Source: Fusarium oxysporum f. sp. lycopersici 4287 (lineage: Eukaryota; Ascomycota; Sordariomycetes; Hypocreales; Nectriaceae). Taken from it: 64,000 nucleotides of DNA. Positions 12,282-23,874 of this stretch are shown one piece after another. The stretch is taken from assembly GCF_000149955.1 (NCBI RefSeq), contig NC_030996.1:947467-1011466 (forward strand). The letters run 5' to 3'. The translations under genes and the position numbers were made by a program. The notes under the pieces were generated by a model, which was not told the DNA's origin, did not search any database, and saw nothing but the letters and a program-made list of their open reading frames with translations. The stretch's first letter is position 1. Each line of letters begins with the position of its first letter.

Positions 12282-12330
12282 GAGAAATAAGATGGGACAG
12301 CGCATGTTGGACGCATCATGTGTTCCTCTG

Positions 12331-12357
12331 CGGGCAGATTCTCGGTGATGACAGCGG
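12331..12357 (+). promoter_or_regulatory. Second CGG-N9-CGG-N9-CGG array
   Basis: CGG triplets begin at 12331, 12343 and 12355, again with nine-base spacers, ending 54 bases before the GH13 ATG. Together with the upstream array this gives seven triplets in one 12-bp register per array. Likely operator of the neighbouring zinc-cluster activator. Confidence 0.6.
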
Positions 12358-12752
12358 AATCTCCATCATGGCTTGCTTCATCCATGTTCAAATAGTCTCT
12401 ATCATTCCATCATGGACTCTCCTTCACCTTCATTCACGCAAGCACAATCATCAGTCATGCCCTCTGCAACGCAAGAGATCTCTACCCCCGTCAGCGAGGC
12501 TTGGTGGAAGGAGGCATCTGTCTACCAGATCTACCCTTCATCCTTCAAGGACTCAAATGGAGATGGCATTGGTGACATTCCTGGTGTGATTGAGAAGCTA
12601 GACTACTTCAAGAACCTTGGTGTTGACATCGTTTGGCTATGTCCGGTTTACCCATCGCCTCAGGTTGACATGGGTTACGATGTAGCCGACTACTGCGATA
12701 TTGACCCGCAGTACGGGACCATGGCCGACGTCGAGCGACTCATAGAGGGTCT

Positions 12753-12760
12753 GCATTCAA
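12753..12760 (+). repeat. Target-site duplication, left copy
   Basis: GCATTCAA immediately before the element. The same eight bases follow its right end. Eight-base duplications are characteristic of hAT-type insertion. Confidence 0.9.
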
Positions 12761-13519
12761 CAGGGTTCAAATCCACGACACTCCACGACACATTTGTGAA
12801 TATGGCGTGGATATGGATGCTGACTAATAATTTCGATGTGGAATGGGTGGAAATGGATCCATTATGGAAATGGATCCATATTGTGGAATTCGTGGAATGG
12901 AAACCTACTTCGTCCAACAATGGTAATTAATGGGTCCCGCCCGCCCTCGGTGACGTCAATGTTTTTGTCATTGGTCCATTAAAATCCGCCGTTGCTTGAC
13001 GCAAAGGCAACACACCCACCGACGTTCCTGTTTCTTGTTATGCTGGATATTCGTAGCCGAACCGATATACCTATAGACGCGCCTTGCCGTCTCTCTCCGT
13101 CAAGATCCAGCTTTTGTAGAGCTGAAAGAGCCGTTGATTGTCCTCTTCTGTTCGTTCTGGAACGGATGTGGTTGACTTGGTAGGATGGGGAGTGGCCATT
13201 TCGATTTGGGGTAGTAACGCGAGTAACAGTGAAGCCCCCAGAATGGACTCATTGTGTACGGAGGAAAATGGGGTGGCAAATCGATGTTGTGTTGTTGTGG
13301 GTGATAGAAAGTACTTAGGATATGCGGGATTTCACAAGGAAATCAAGGTATTTTCGAACCCCACCTAAAATATTCCACGATTTCCACATGTGGAACATGT
13401 GGAAGGGGCTTCGTGGCGTGGATATGGAAATGCTGAAGCCCACGTGGAATGGAATGGAATGGATATGGATCCACATTATGGATCCATATGTGGATTTCGT
13501 GGTATGGATTTGAACCCTG
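12761..13519. mobile_element. hAT-like non-autonomous DNA transposon (MITE)
   Basis: A 759-bp element bounded by perfect 15-bp terminal inverted repeats, CAGGGTTCAAATCCA at the left and its reverse complement at the right, flanked by the 8-bp duplication GCATTCAA. The CAGGG terminus and 8-bp duplication point to the hAT superfamily. Subterminal regions (about 12771-12905 and 13370-13510) are crowded with TGGA/GTGGA and GGATCC motifs in both orientations, as expected for transposase-binding repeats. The middle has no long frame and no transposase, so movement needs an enzyme supplied in trans. The perfect terminal repeats and duplication indicate a recent insertion. Confidence 0.9.
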
Positions 13520-13527
13520 GCATTCAA
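13520..13527 (+). repeat. Target-site duplication, right copy
   Basis: GCATTCAA directly after the right terminal repeat, matching 12753-12760. Confidence 0.9.
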
Positions 13528-15505
13528 GAGGTTTGAAGCTACTGATGGATCTTGTGGTCAATCACACCTCATACCAGGTTAGACAACACTCACCGTGGAA
13601 TCAGTACTTGCTAACACCTTTCACAGCACAAATGGTTCCGAGAGTCTAAGTCATCTAAAGATAGCCCTTACCGAGACTGGTATATCTGGCGAAAGCCTCG
13701 ATACGATGAGAATGGAGAGCGACAGCCACCGAATAACTGGTCTTCCTATTTCGGAGGTATGTATTATCAAACAGTCTCGGGCTTTCTCGTCGCTAACATG
13801 AGACTCTCCATAGGCAGTGCATGGGAATACGACTCTGCATCTGATGAGTATTATCTCCATCTCTTCGCAAAAGAGCAGCCGGACCTCAACTGGGAGCATG
13901 CTCCCGTGCGCGACGCCGTGCATGATATCATCCGCTTCTGGCTGGACAAAGGCGTCGATGGATTTCGGTATGTCGCTCGCGTCCAATATTTTGAACCACA
14001 CAACTAACTTGGCAGAATGGACGTGATCAACTTTATCAGCAAGCAAGACGGCCTCCCCGACGCCACCGTCAGGATTCCTGGAGCCAAGTTCCAGTGGGGC
14101 GACGAGCATTACGCCTGCGGTCCTCGACTACATGAGTACCTTCAGGATATCGGCAAGATCCTCAAAGAGTATAACGCCTTCTCCGTTGGCGAAATGCCGG
14201 CAGTTCAGGATCCCAAGGAAGTTATCAAGAGTGTTGGTGAAAGCCGTGGTGAACTCAACATGATCTTTAACTTCGAGATGTAAGTCAAGATCAACCCTGA
14301 AAAGCCGCTATTTCTGACGCCCCTAGCGTGGATATGGATCATGGCGACGGAGGAAAGTTCTCCCCACGCAAATGGGAGATGCAAGACCTGAAGAAGATTG
14401 TCAACAAGTGGCAGACGTTCATGTACAAGAACAAGGGCTGGAACGCCTTGTACCTCGAGAATCACGACCAGGCAAGGACAGTATCGAGGTGGGCCTCCGA
14501 TAAGCCCGCCTACCGAGCGCTGTCAGCCAAGATGCTGTCCACGTTCCTATGCTTCCAGAGCGGTACAGTGTTTGTATACCAGGGACAGGAACTGGGCATG
14601 GCCAACATGCCGGCGGACTGGGAGATGACTGAGCATCGAGACCTGGAAACATTAAACCACTGGGAGGAGTAAGGGTTCTCTTTTCCCGTGGTGGTTCGAC
14701 AAGTGGCTAACTTGTGATCAGGTTGAAACAGACAACGGGTTCTGATGCGGCAGTCCTTGAGATCGCGCGCAAGGAATACCAACTCAAATCTCGCGATCAT
14801 GCGCGAACCCCAGTACAGGTAAGCACAAACACTTTGTAGAATTATGAGACCGTCTGACATGATGCCAGTGGGACTCCTCAACGAATGCGGGCTTCTCGGC
14901 AGCAACACCATGGATCCGAGTAAACGACGACTATAAGGAGTGGAATGCCGCAGCTCAGGTCGCCAAGCCAGATAGTGTGTTTGAGCACTGGAAATCTGCG
15001 CTTGCGCTTCGAAAAGAACTGAAGGGCATCATCGTCTACGGAGACTTCGAGCTTCTTGACGAAGAGAACGATGATGTTTTTGCGTATGCGCGGTCGAATG
15101 GAGCGCAGAAGGTTGTTGTTGTTTGTAATTTCCGAGACCGAGAGATTCCTTGGTCCCCTCCGGTCGATTTACATTCAGGCAAGGTTTTGCTTGCAAACAA
15201 TCCGGAAGTTAATCTGTCGCAGAAGACGGTTAATCTTCGTCCCTTTGAAGCTTTTGTTTGTCAATTGCATTAGAATAGATATCTTAACCTAGACTCAATC
15301 AGTGTTTCAAAGAATTGGTGCCTAATTGATACAAGACCTCAGTAAATAAAGTCGCAGAAAATAAAGCTTACCACCTGGCTTGGGCAATTTTGGAAGCCTA
15401 TGACAGATCGGTTGCTTCAAGTGAAGGCATCCAATTTAATAGTAATATGGATAATGATTTGCAACACAGCTGGCACCAATAGCTATTCCTCCGCTTCGGA
15501 GATCT

Positions 15506-15590
15506 CCCCGAATAGCTCAGCTGGAAGAGCGTTCGGCTGTAACTGTTAACTGACACCGAAAGGTCACTTGTTCGATCCAGGTTTCGGGGA
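15506..15590 (+). tRNA. tRNA-Tyr (GTA) with a 12-nt intron
   Basis: Acceptor stem CCCCGAA (15506-15512) pairs with TTCGGGG (15583-15589), with discriminator A at 15590. The D arm is GCTC...GAGC. Anticodon stem TTCGG pairs with CCGAA around loop CTGTAA + A interrupted by the intron ctgttaactgac, giving anticodon GTA. The T arm is ACTTG TTCGATC CAGGT. A C1-G72 pair is the known eukaryotic tyrosine identity pair. An intron after position 37 is usual for tRNA-Tyr. Confidence 0.93.
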
Positions 15591-16546
15591 AACAATTTTT
15601 TGACATTTTTGACAACAGTAACAACTTAAGAATGATATATACCGTCAATCAATTCTATCAAAGCCTGTTATCAATCATCACTAATTGTGTGTTGTTTTTT
15701 ATACGAACTTGATTGAGTGACAGAGTTTAAAATCCGCGAGAGCAGAGCTGGACCGATGTTTCCCCGAATATTCGCGAATCCCCTCCTCACGTAACGCGTT
15801 GTGCGCCTCACGATAGCATACATGGTACCCGTGTGAACGCCTCAATGAGCACAGCGAAGATGCAATGCGCTACTGCAGCAATCGAACGCTATAAACCCCT
15901 TGCGGTCACACGAAGGTCTCGCTCTGCGCGTGTGAAGCTTTGTTACTGACGTTATCGTTTCCGCGCTGCGCCAGATCATTTTGCTACCCTCAAACTCCAA
16001 AGCAGAGTCGCTCTACCTGTTTATCGGGATTTCCTTCGCAAAGGTTACTATTTGCTATTCGCCTCTTGGCATCTATTTATTTTGCGTACTTGGCAACGCG
16101 ACAAGGACTGCTGTTGTTGCTTGCCGGGTGTTGGCACTGCCGCGAAGATGCTCACGACGCCCTCGGCACTGGGGAACATCTCGTGCCTCTACCGAATACT
16201 GCACAGAGGCTTGAGCAATCGATCGCCTGAACAAGTGTTTGGCGCCTCAGAAATATGCAACCTTTAAACGAGCAGACACCAGAGGTACGGGTGACCGCCG
16301 TGTTGCTTTGGCCCGCCCGCATCGCTTTTGCGTTTGCACTCGCACTTACTTTGGCAATAGCGTTTGTTCCATGACCCTTCAATATCTAGGTTTCCAAACC
16401 TTCCGCTCTTCTCTCGCCGCTTTTGAAGCATAGAACGTCCGTTTTTAGGTCCCCACGCATCCAACCGATGTTGCCTCGTGCTCAACCCTTCGAAGCGACG
16501 AAAGATCACGGCGAAAACTTGACATCGGCTGTTCAGGGATGCAGCG
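15591..16546. other. Intergenic, no gene recognised
   Basis: Overlapping short frames around 15940-16430 have no family resemblance. T-rich tract directly after the tRNA fits a Pol III terminator. Confidence 0.5.
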
Positions 16547-17356
16547 ATGCCTAAGTCTCAAGCGAAGAAGCCTCCTGCGAAGGGCCTTGACACTTCGAAG
16601 TCAAACGCAAAGGCAGGAACACCAGCCCCATATAAGTTCAGTGGGCAGGACTCGATCAACATCAGCTCGTTCGACCTTGCGCAAGTTCAGGAATCACTAG
16701 AGCACTCCGATGTGCCTTCAATGCGACCGCAGCTCAAGTCGCCCAGACAATACCCTCGTGAATTGAACCACCCCATGCACTGGCAGCTCCTACAGCATGA
16801 ATTCTTGATCTCGCGCCACAAGGCTTTAAGGTCATCAGGTAAGACCTCCTAGAACTCTTCGCAACAATCACTAACACCTCCAGTGCTTTCTCATCCGTCC
16901 ACGGTACCTGCTCTCGAACCAACTTCAAAGACTCCTGAAACTCTCCCGCTCGATAAATCAGCCAGCAATTTACGTCCCCCGTCGCCCGGCGAAAGCTCGA
17001 CGGCCTCTACAAAACCTCCGGTCCCAGAAATCCGCTTATCCCCTCCCGAAGAAACATCCAAAACCCCTCGTCAACCGCGCCCTCCGATCGAGAACCCAGC
17101 CTACCCTTGGGAGGAAGAAGAGCTTCAAGCTCTGGAGGATCTGCGAAATGAACAACGTCGCTTGCATGAAGAAACTCTCGATGCGATGGGGCAAATGGCC
17201 TACTGGTCTTTCAGGGCGCAACGTGCTGCGAATCGAGTCAAGAAAACAATGTGTGAACTTAGGAGCTACATGGATGAGGTTCTGGCTGAGCAGGAGGAAG
17301 TTCAAGGTCATAATGAGAACGAATGCAATGTCGTGCCTCCATCTTTGACGAAGTGA
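16547..17356 (+). CDS. Hypothetical protein with C-terminal helical segment
   Basis: Two exons (16547-16838, 16884-17356) give 254 aa. No known domain recognised. The N-terminus is Lys/Ala/Pro-rich (MPKSQAKKPPAKG), the middle is rich in Pro, Ser and Thr and likely disordered, and residues about 185-240 are acidic and helical (WEEEELQALEDLRNEQRRL...), suggesting a coiled coil. No signal peptide or membrane segment is visible. The intron has a clear branch-like ctaac and CAG acceptor, and the codon pattern is even across both exons, which supports a real gene. Function unknown. Confidence 0.65.
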
Positions 17357-19388
17357 GTTCGTCGAAAGATGATCATGGTAATGAAAGGGTTCGCCAAAGA
17401 GAGTCACGGCAGGTTTTGCTACATAAGTAGATCAGTCTAATCACAATTAATCGTAATCAGTCCTCGTGCGACTGGAATTCCACTTGGTAAAGTTTTACTT
17501 GTCTGCAAGACTGTGAACATGGCGCTTTGTGACTACCTTCGCTTCGGTGCACAAAGCTTCAAGAAAGCTTCAAACTCTCGTGTCAGACAAAGCCGATAGC
17601 TGGGAGCAAGTTTACACAACAATTGAATGATCTACATGACGCCGTTGATTTTTACCTTATCTGTATATCAATTCAAATTAAACCAAACTTGATATGATTC
17701 ACAGCTAGCTCGCTTCTGTAGCATCACGATGTCGCCTTTTGAGGTTGCTATAGGGTGGGATACAGCTGCCTGCGGTTTGGATCTCACACATCCGATAACG
17801 GACTCTCATACAAGCTTGCAAATGTCTTTTTGGCTATGCAACCGCGTCATATCAATTATCATTCAACCACAGTGTACAGAGCAGCTTTTGCCTTGTTTTC
17901 GGTTTATGTTTGCGCGTTGATGGGCACCTCTTGTACTGTAGCCTGTCGCACTTCTAAGTACGCGATTTATCCAGCATTGACACCAACACAAGCCTAGAGC
18001 AAACAGCCAGGACAGCCTCCGTGTGACCGAAATAATCAGACGACAGATAACGAAATGCAAGATACGCATCTGCAAGTTGGTGACACCGAGATCATCTTCA
18101 TGTGATGGCTGCCCCGCAATGCCGGCTGAGGTACCCGGAATGATCAAACGTTGGCAATCGGACATCATACCTTTTGCAGAACGCGCTGCTCTACACAGCA
18201 AACAAGAGTGTTGGTTGGCCATACACGGCTAACATACAATTCTTCTGCATTTGCCTCTATCCAGAAATGCCTTTGCGCAGCCTGATGTGACGCGTTAGCA
18301 GCTCATTTGTCGCAATATCTTGGTTGTGCGACATGCAGCATCTACTCCATTTCCAACCACCTGCAGTGAGCAAACGAGCAGCGCGCATGCCCAATCGATG
18401 TCGCTATCGATGGCCCGACAAACCGACATACACAAGCAATGGCTTCTAGCTGTCGCGATGTTTTTGTGAATGTGGAAAGGGAACTTTACGTCGTGGGGTG
18501 CGCAAGAGAAGACGCGACTGTCTTCACGTTTAATCCAGGTGACCTTGTTCTCACGGAGTACCATACGATATCCAGCAGCTTGTCCTACGTTTGTTGCTTT
18601 AACACCCAGACCGGACCTTGGTCCGGCCCGCGTGTGTAAGTTGTGTCCCAGGCCAGCTCAATACATGTGCTTGTGTGTAATGGGTGATGTTGACATTGGC
18701 CATCAGTATCGTGGTTGAGAGGTTGGCCGCGGTCCATGTGTGATGGTCACAGCAACACGACGCTGAGGTTCCAGTACCCGACGCTACAGTCAATGCGACA
18801 TGGATAAACAACAGAGGGTTACACTTGTTTGCCAGCCAAGATGGTACACAAGCCGTTATTGACGATTGCTCTGAGGCCCCCCAAGCCACGCGGGACAATA
18901 ACGCGGGGAGTCCCCTGTCGGGTACCTGGAGATCTGAGATCACCAAGACCCTGTGAGCTTCACCAAGTCCAACAAATCGAGAAGCAATCGCTTTTCTGTT
19001 ACTTTTATTCCTTCTTCTTCTTGCGCCTTCGAACCAAGTCCCTGCTCCGTCTCAGTCCCGATGTGCGCACGCAGAGCCTTGTTAATTTACTGCCGCGTCG
19101 CAGCAGCCAGCCGTCAAACGGAAGCCGTCCCGAGCCTACAACGCATCCTTTCTTGCGCAGACGAGAGCAGCTTCTCGATCGAAAACATGATACGGTTAAT
19201 CTGGGCGCGATGATGCATACAAGGCGGGGAGACTGAGGAAATGAGAGTGACAGGAGTCAGAATGGCGTTTGTTGTTCAGGGTCAACAGCCTTTCCCTAGC
19301 ATCATCGTCAATACACGCTCGCGATCTCGCCTTCTGTCTTATGCCCTTAGAAGGTTCATCACAAAGTTCAAGCTACTAGTCAGTTACA
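17357..19388. other. Gene-poor 2-kb stretch
   Basis: No coding frame I can support. Frames at 17729-18000, 18439-18639 and 18829-19236 lack motifs and plausible splice partners. A 16-base palindrome-like sequence with 7-base arms (CCGGACC/GGTCCGG) lies at 18611-18626. Confidence 0.45.
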
Positions 19389-20352
19389 ATGGGAAGCGTT
19401 TCCAATGCTCCCGAGAATTCGTCGCGACCGGAGAACACACCTGCATCGTCCCAACCAATAAATCGACCGTCGAATAGTGAAGCTGGTATTAGCTCTAGAC
19501 AAAGCGAAAGCGACAGGTTAATTAACCGGCTCGCTGACACACTTGGATATCCCCATGGTAATGGTATGTTGAGCCTGGGCGTTCCCCTTTGACCGTGGAG
19601 ATGAATGGGACGACGTTCAAGAGTTACTTACTCACTTTTTAACACTAGAACGACGCTCTCGCGAGAATTCCCTTAGGCCCAGTGCGCGGAGGGGGGCGTC
19701 TGCATCGCCGACACCAGCCCAGTCTCACAGTAAGTACTGCGAGCATACTCCCACTACCACTGCATCTGCATCTGCATCTGCATCCCTTTCTCAGAACACG
19801 CTTGTCGCTCATCAAAACACAATATGCTGACGGTTTGGAACAATAGATCAAGGTTGGCGGCTCGTTGGCGGTCGGCCTGCGACTGGTCGTCTCTTCATCC
19901 ATGCTGCGCATAGGGAGATCGACCGTCGACGCGACTCGTAGCCCAACCCGACCTACATATCGGCGGGGCGTTTTCCCATTGAGGAACTGCTGGGATGGAG
20001 GATGTACGATGGGGATAGCGTGGTTATCGATGTGAGATGGGCGGATGGTAGCCCTGATTCTTGGGAGCCTGAGGAGGTCATGCACCTCGATAGTGCGCAG
20101 ATGCTCTTGAACTTCTGGAGGCTGCAGGGTGGTCGCCATAAGGCAACTGGCCTACGAGAACACCGTGTCCTCAGGGTCCTCAAGTCGAAGGAGTCCAGGA
20201 CCGACAAGGACAGTCGGTTATACCAATGCCAATGGATTGGGCTGCCAGCAAGTGATGATTACACCACTTGGCTGTCCCTGGACGAAGTCACCGAAATTGC
20301 ACTGGGTCAATGGTTGGAATTTGTTACGGGTCTTGATGATATCTTCGGTTGA
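19389..20352 (+). pseudogene. Chromodomain-like protein gene with in-frame stop
   Basis: Exons 19389-19563, 19649-19729 and 19847-20352 join in one phase. The N-terminal part is Ser/Asn/Arg-rich. The C-terminal part looks like two chromo-type modules: FPIEELLGWRM...VIDVRWADGSPDSWEPEEV, with the WEPEE signature, and then VLRVLKSKES...YQCQWIGLPASDDYTTWLSLDEV. A TAG at 19939-19941 sits in frame between the upstream exons and the first module. CAG-to-TAG would explain it. Without the stop the product would be about 253 aa. Translation from ATG 20002 would begin inside the first module. Such proteins usually bind methylated histone or serve chromatin complexes. Alternative splicing around the stop was tried and gave the wrong frame. 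Confidence 0.5.
19761..19784 (+). repeat. TGCATC hexamer repeat, four copies
   Basis: Four perfect tandem TGCATC units inside intron 2 of the chromodomain-like gene. Probably a variable microsatellite. Confidence 0.9.
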
Positions 20353-21694
20353 GATGCTGGAAACTGTAGAATCATGTATTATTTACTCGTCGTTAGATTT
20401 CCCGATCTCCTTGGTTTGCATTAGGGCTGTTGGTTATTTGATGCGTGGTCGGTTTGAAACGGTTGAACGGTGGAGCTGTTACTTAATGTTATGGGGGATG
20501 CTTCAAGGCGCATCGCTTCCTCGGTCGCACCACTTATTACACTTTCTTACCGTTTGCGAAAATTACAAAAATAGTCGCAAGCGAACAATCAATTGGCAAG
20601 TCATTGGTCTCCTCATCGTAAAACCCCGTATCTTCAGGGATCTGTTGTCCATTGCCAGGGCGGATGTTGCAATTTCCGACTGATCGACAACTACCGGGGC
20701 CCGCTAAGTCCCCTGTAAATGCTTCAAAATAAGTCAAGACCCCTGTTTCGCTGTAGAAATCGATGGAGACGAATGTCCTGATGCCCAGTGTAATGACTCG
20801 TCAGCGCCTAACGGTCGAAGATTATGCTTATCGAACGCTTCACCACCTGGCGCGATACTCCCGGGACATGGCTTTTGCTTCACTCCATCTTAACGATGAG
20901 TTACACGTCGTTTTTGTTATCTTGCATCAACCATGTTCATGTGGCTGCCGCGTGGGCGACGTGCATCTTTTTCCACTTCCCTACTGAGATGTCTCTGCAT
21001 TCTCGCACGCCTCACCGACCTGCAGCCGCAACCGTTACGGTAATAAGCAAGATGATCACCGCGGACCTAGGAAGCAGGAAACCCGGGCCGTTCCTTGTCA
21101 GTTTTCACTGGCGTGAAACCTAGCACGAGCCGTTGGAAGGCTTCGAAGCCGTTTCGCTATCAACGGTCCCTTTTAGAAAACCCTTCCTCCTTATTCGCGG
21201 GCCCCCGGCATTTGCGTCGCACTTTTCTGCGGAGATCATGGGCGATCTGTGCAAAAATTACCGCAGAAAAGGTATCCCTGCCTGCAGGGAAACGTACCCT
21301 TGACCCCCGCTTACTTCGGCTCTTGTGATGCAGACCAGAGTTTTACCGCGCTCGTACTTCGTCTTATAGGCTTGAACAAACAAGGTTGAAGCATTAAGCC
21401 ATCCTTCAGAGTCCAAATGGAGCATTCTATCCCGTTGGAATACGCCGTCGACGTTGCAACCCTTGACTGACTCGCAGCGATGCGAGAGTCAAAGGTCCCT
21501 CTGTCTGACCCACGCATGTGCCGCCTTGTCTTGAAGATAGCCAACAAATGTTTCACTGCAGAAGCTTACGCAGCATGTGAGGATGCTCTTTGGGGCCTGG
21601 TGTTTTGCTGTGCATATCTTTCGTATATAGAGCTTCCCCTCATCTCCTCTCTTCTCGCTGGATCGCACTGTTTCTAGCCGCTGTATCTGCCATC
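20353..21694. other. Intergenic, no gene recognised
   Basis: 1.3 kb containing 3' flank of the chromodomain-like locus and the promoter of the P450 gene. No frame shows a domain. Confidence 0.45.
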
Positions 21695-23365
21695 ATGGGC
21701 CTCCTCTTGCTTCCAGCTGTGGTTCTAGCCGCACTTATCGTGTATTATGTTCTCTTCCCTAAGAAGAAGACTGGACTTGACCTCCCTCCTGGTCCCAAGC
21801 CTCTTCCCATTGTCGGTAACGTCTTTGATCTCCCGCCGGCTGGAACGGCTGAGTATAAGCACTGGGCCAAGTTCAAGGATCTGTATGGACCTATCAGCTC
21901 TATCAATGTCCTCGGAACTCCCCTTGTTGTCCTGAATGACCGAGAGGCTCTTCATGACTTACTGGAGAAGAGGTCGACAAAGACATCGTCTCGACCTTGG
22001 TCACCCTTTGCAAGTGAGCTGTGCGGTTACAGCGTATTCCTTCCCGTTATTCCCTATGGAAACAAGTTTCGATATTTCCGTAAGCTGGTGCACCAGCAGA
22101 TGGGCACCAAGTTGATCTGCTCCGAATTTCGCGACACTCAGGACCTGGAGTCACTTCGGTTCCTTGTGAGGACGATTGAGAGACCCGAGGAGTTCCAGAA
22201 GCACATCAAGACGTAAGTTAGACCAATAACAGTGCAGAGAGACAGTTCCGGGGAAGCATCGGCTAACCACCTTCACAACAGTGAAGCCAGCGCTATCATC
22301 TTGCGGATCATTTACGGATACAACATCGAGCCCAAGAAAGTCGACCCTCTCGTCAACCTGATCGAGAAGATGATGATCAACTTCTCCGACGCCTTTGTCC
22401 CTCTGTCCTGGGCTGTCGACATCGTCCCCAGCCTCGCCCGCCTCCCAGATTGGTTCCCCGGAACTTCTTTCAAGAAGACTGCCAGAGAGTGGCGCAACAC
22501 CACCGATCAAGCATTGAACACCCCTTACAACTTTGTCATGGATCAGATGGCTAGCGGAACAAACCGACCGTCTTATGTTTCCCAACTCATGAGCAGCAAG
22601 TCATTCAAGAACGACAATGGTACTGGCGAGCCTACCAAGGAGGATATTGAAGCTGTCAAAGCTACTGCGACTATCATGTACGGTGGCGGTGCTGACACTA
22701 CCGTTTCGACTATCAGCAGCTTCGTACTTGCTATGATTGCTTTCCCCGAGGTTCAGAAGAAGGCTCAGGCTGAGATCGATAGCGTCACTGGAGGCGAGAG
22801 ACTGCCGACCTTTGAGGACCAGGACCGCATGCCTTACATCAACGCCCTGTGCAAGGAGGCTCTTCGATGGATGCCTGTCGTTCCTACCACTACAACCCAT
22901 GTTACTGAGGAAGAGATTGAGTACCGAGGATACCGCATTCCCAAGGGCACATACCTCATCCCCTCAACATGGTGGATTCTACACGACCCCGAAATCTACG
23001 CCAACCCTGATGCCTTCGACCCTGAGCGCTTCATCGCGCCTCGAGATGAGCCTGACCCCAGTGACTTCGCTTTCGGTTATGGTCGAAGAATCTGCCCTGG
23101 TCGATACCTGGCTGAGGATAGTATCTTCATGACTGTTGCTCGATTGTTGGCGGTGTTTGATATGCGCAAGGCTGTTGACGAGAATGGAAAGGAGATTGAT
23201 GTCGTGATTGATGGTACACCCGGTCTGATCAGCCACCCTGTTGAGTATGCTTACAGCATTACACCAAGAAGCGCTAAGCATGTTGAGATGGTTCGAGCTG
23301 CTGAGAGGGTTCATCCTTGGGAGGAGAGCGACTCCAGTCTTTTGAAGAAGGATTCTCCTGTTTGA
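21695..23365 (+). CDS. Cytochrome P450 monooxygenase
   Basis: Two exons (21695-22212, 22282-23365) give 533 aa. An N-terminal membrane anchor (LLLLPAVVLAALIVYYVLF) precedes the proline hinge LPPGPKPLPIVGN. The I-helix oxygen motif appears as GGGADTT near residue 315, the ExxR as KEALR near 375, the PERF-type motif as DPERF and the heme loop as FAFGYGRRICPG near 455 with its Cys ligand. Length and motifs are complete, so it should be an active ER-bound enzyme. It resembles the class annotated as O-methylsterigmatocystin oxidoreductase-like, but no toxin pathway genes lie beside it, so that label would be only by similarity. The start follows a pyrimidine-rich leader; ATG 21695 sits directly before the anchor. 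Confidence 0.93.
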
Positions 23366-23874
23366 GTTTATGTAGCTCATAAATAAGAAGCATTTGAACT
23401 CAACAGAAAAAATGCTCCAGCAATTGTCGTCATGTGTCGGCTTGACACGATGTTCACAGTAGTAGTTGTGCCTCAGACTTCCCTGAAGGTTTCAACACTG
23501 TTATACAGCAATATCAAGCTCGAGCTACCGTGACCCAGTGGCCCATACAAGAAGTCACACTGATGAAGGATCGATGAGAGCGGGCATAGCTGATCAGATA
23601 TGCCGCTTGATCTTGAATCAGCCACATTACTGTGCATGATGTTGTGAGCAGGGGGACCTAGTCATCAGCATCAGTATTGATATGCTACGTGAATGCTGAA
23701 AGGAAAGCCGCGAAAGAGTGCTATAAGTGCAGGTGAGCACCAGCCCAATCTTTAGCCCCAACAAGACAAGCTACACACTACAAGAACAACACAAACAGCA
23801 CGCATCATATCACTTCAAACCCCACCAAACATTTCAGCCACTCACTAAACACTTTAATCATCCAATCATTCACC
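23366..23874. other. Intergenic, promoter of the small gene downstream
   Basis: A TATA-like ctataagt lies near 23720, and the following 130 bases are rich in CA, as in a fungal 5' untranslated region. No gene seen. Confidence 0.45.

Larger units (their letters stand above)
12412..15273 (+). pseudogene. GH13 alpha-glucosidase (maltase), split by a transposable element
   Basis: Intracellular maltase or oligo-1,6-glucosidase family. Domain A starts with WWKEASVYQIYPSSFKDSN and GDIPGVIEKLDYFKNLGVD. The frame is broken at 12760 by a 759-bp element, and coding resumes at 13520-13528 with RGLKLLMDLVVNHTS. Later exons are 13627-13756, 13814-13967, 14016-14279, 14327-14668, 14722-14818 and 14869-15273, all in phase. 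The catalytic Asp (GVDGFRMDV, split by an intron), acid/base Glu (FSVGEMPAV) and third Asp (LENHDQART) are all intact. The element brings a stop at 12928-12930, and element plus duplication is 767 bp, which also shifts frame. Without it the protein would be near 580 aa, normal for the family. It is divergent from the sugar transporter. Start could also be 12457. Confidence 0.88.

Noticed and set aside
12761..13519. Reading the maltase interruption as a long intron
   Set aside because: It has inverted terminal repeats and an 8-bp flanking duplication, no GT...AG at the borders, and a length that shifts the frame.
18611..18626. 7-base-arm palindrome
   Set aside because: No gene nearby to control and such palindromes arise by chance at this length.
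18829..19236. 135-residue frame in the gene-poor stretch
   Set aside because: Arg/Ser/Leu-rich without motifs; overlapping frames look equally plausible, so no coding preference.
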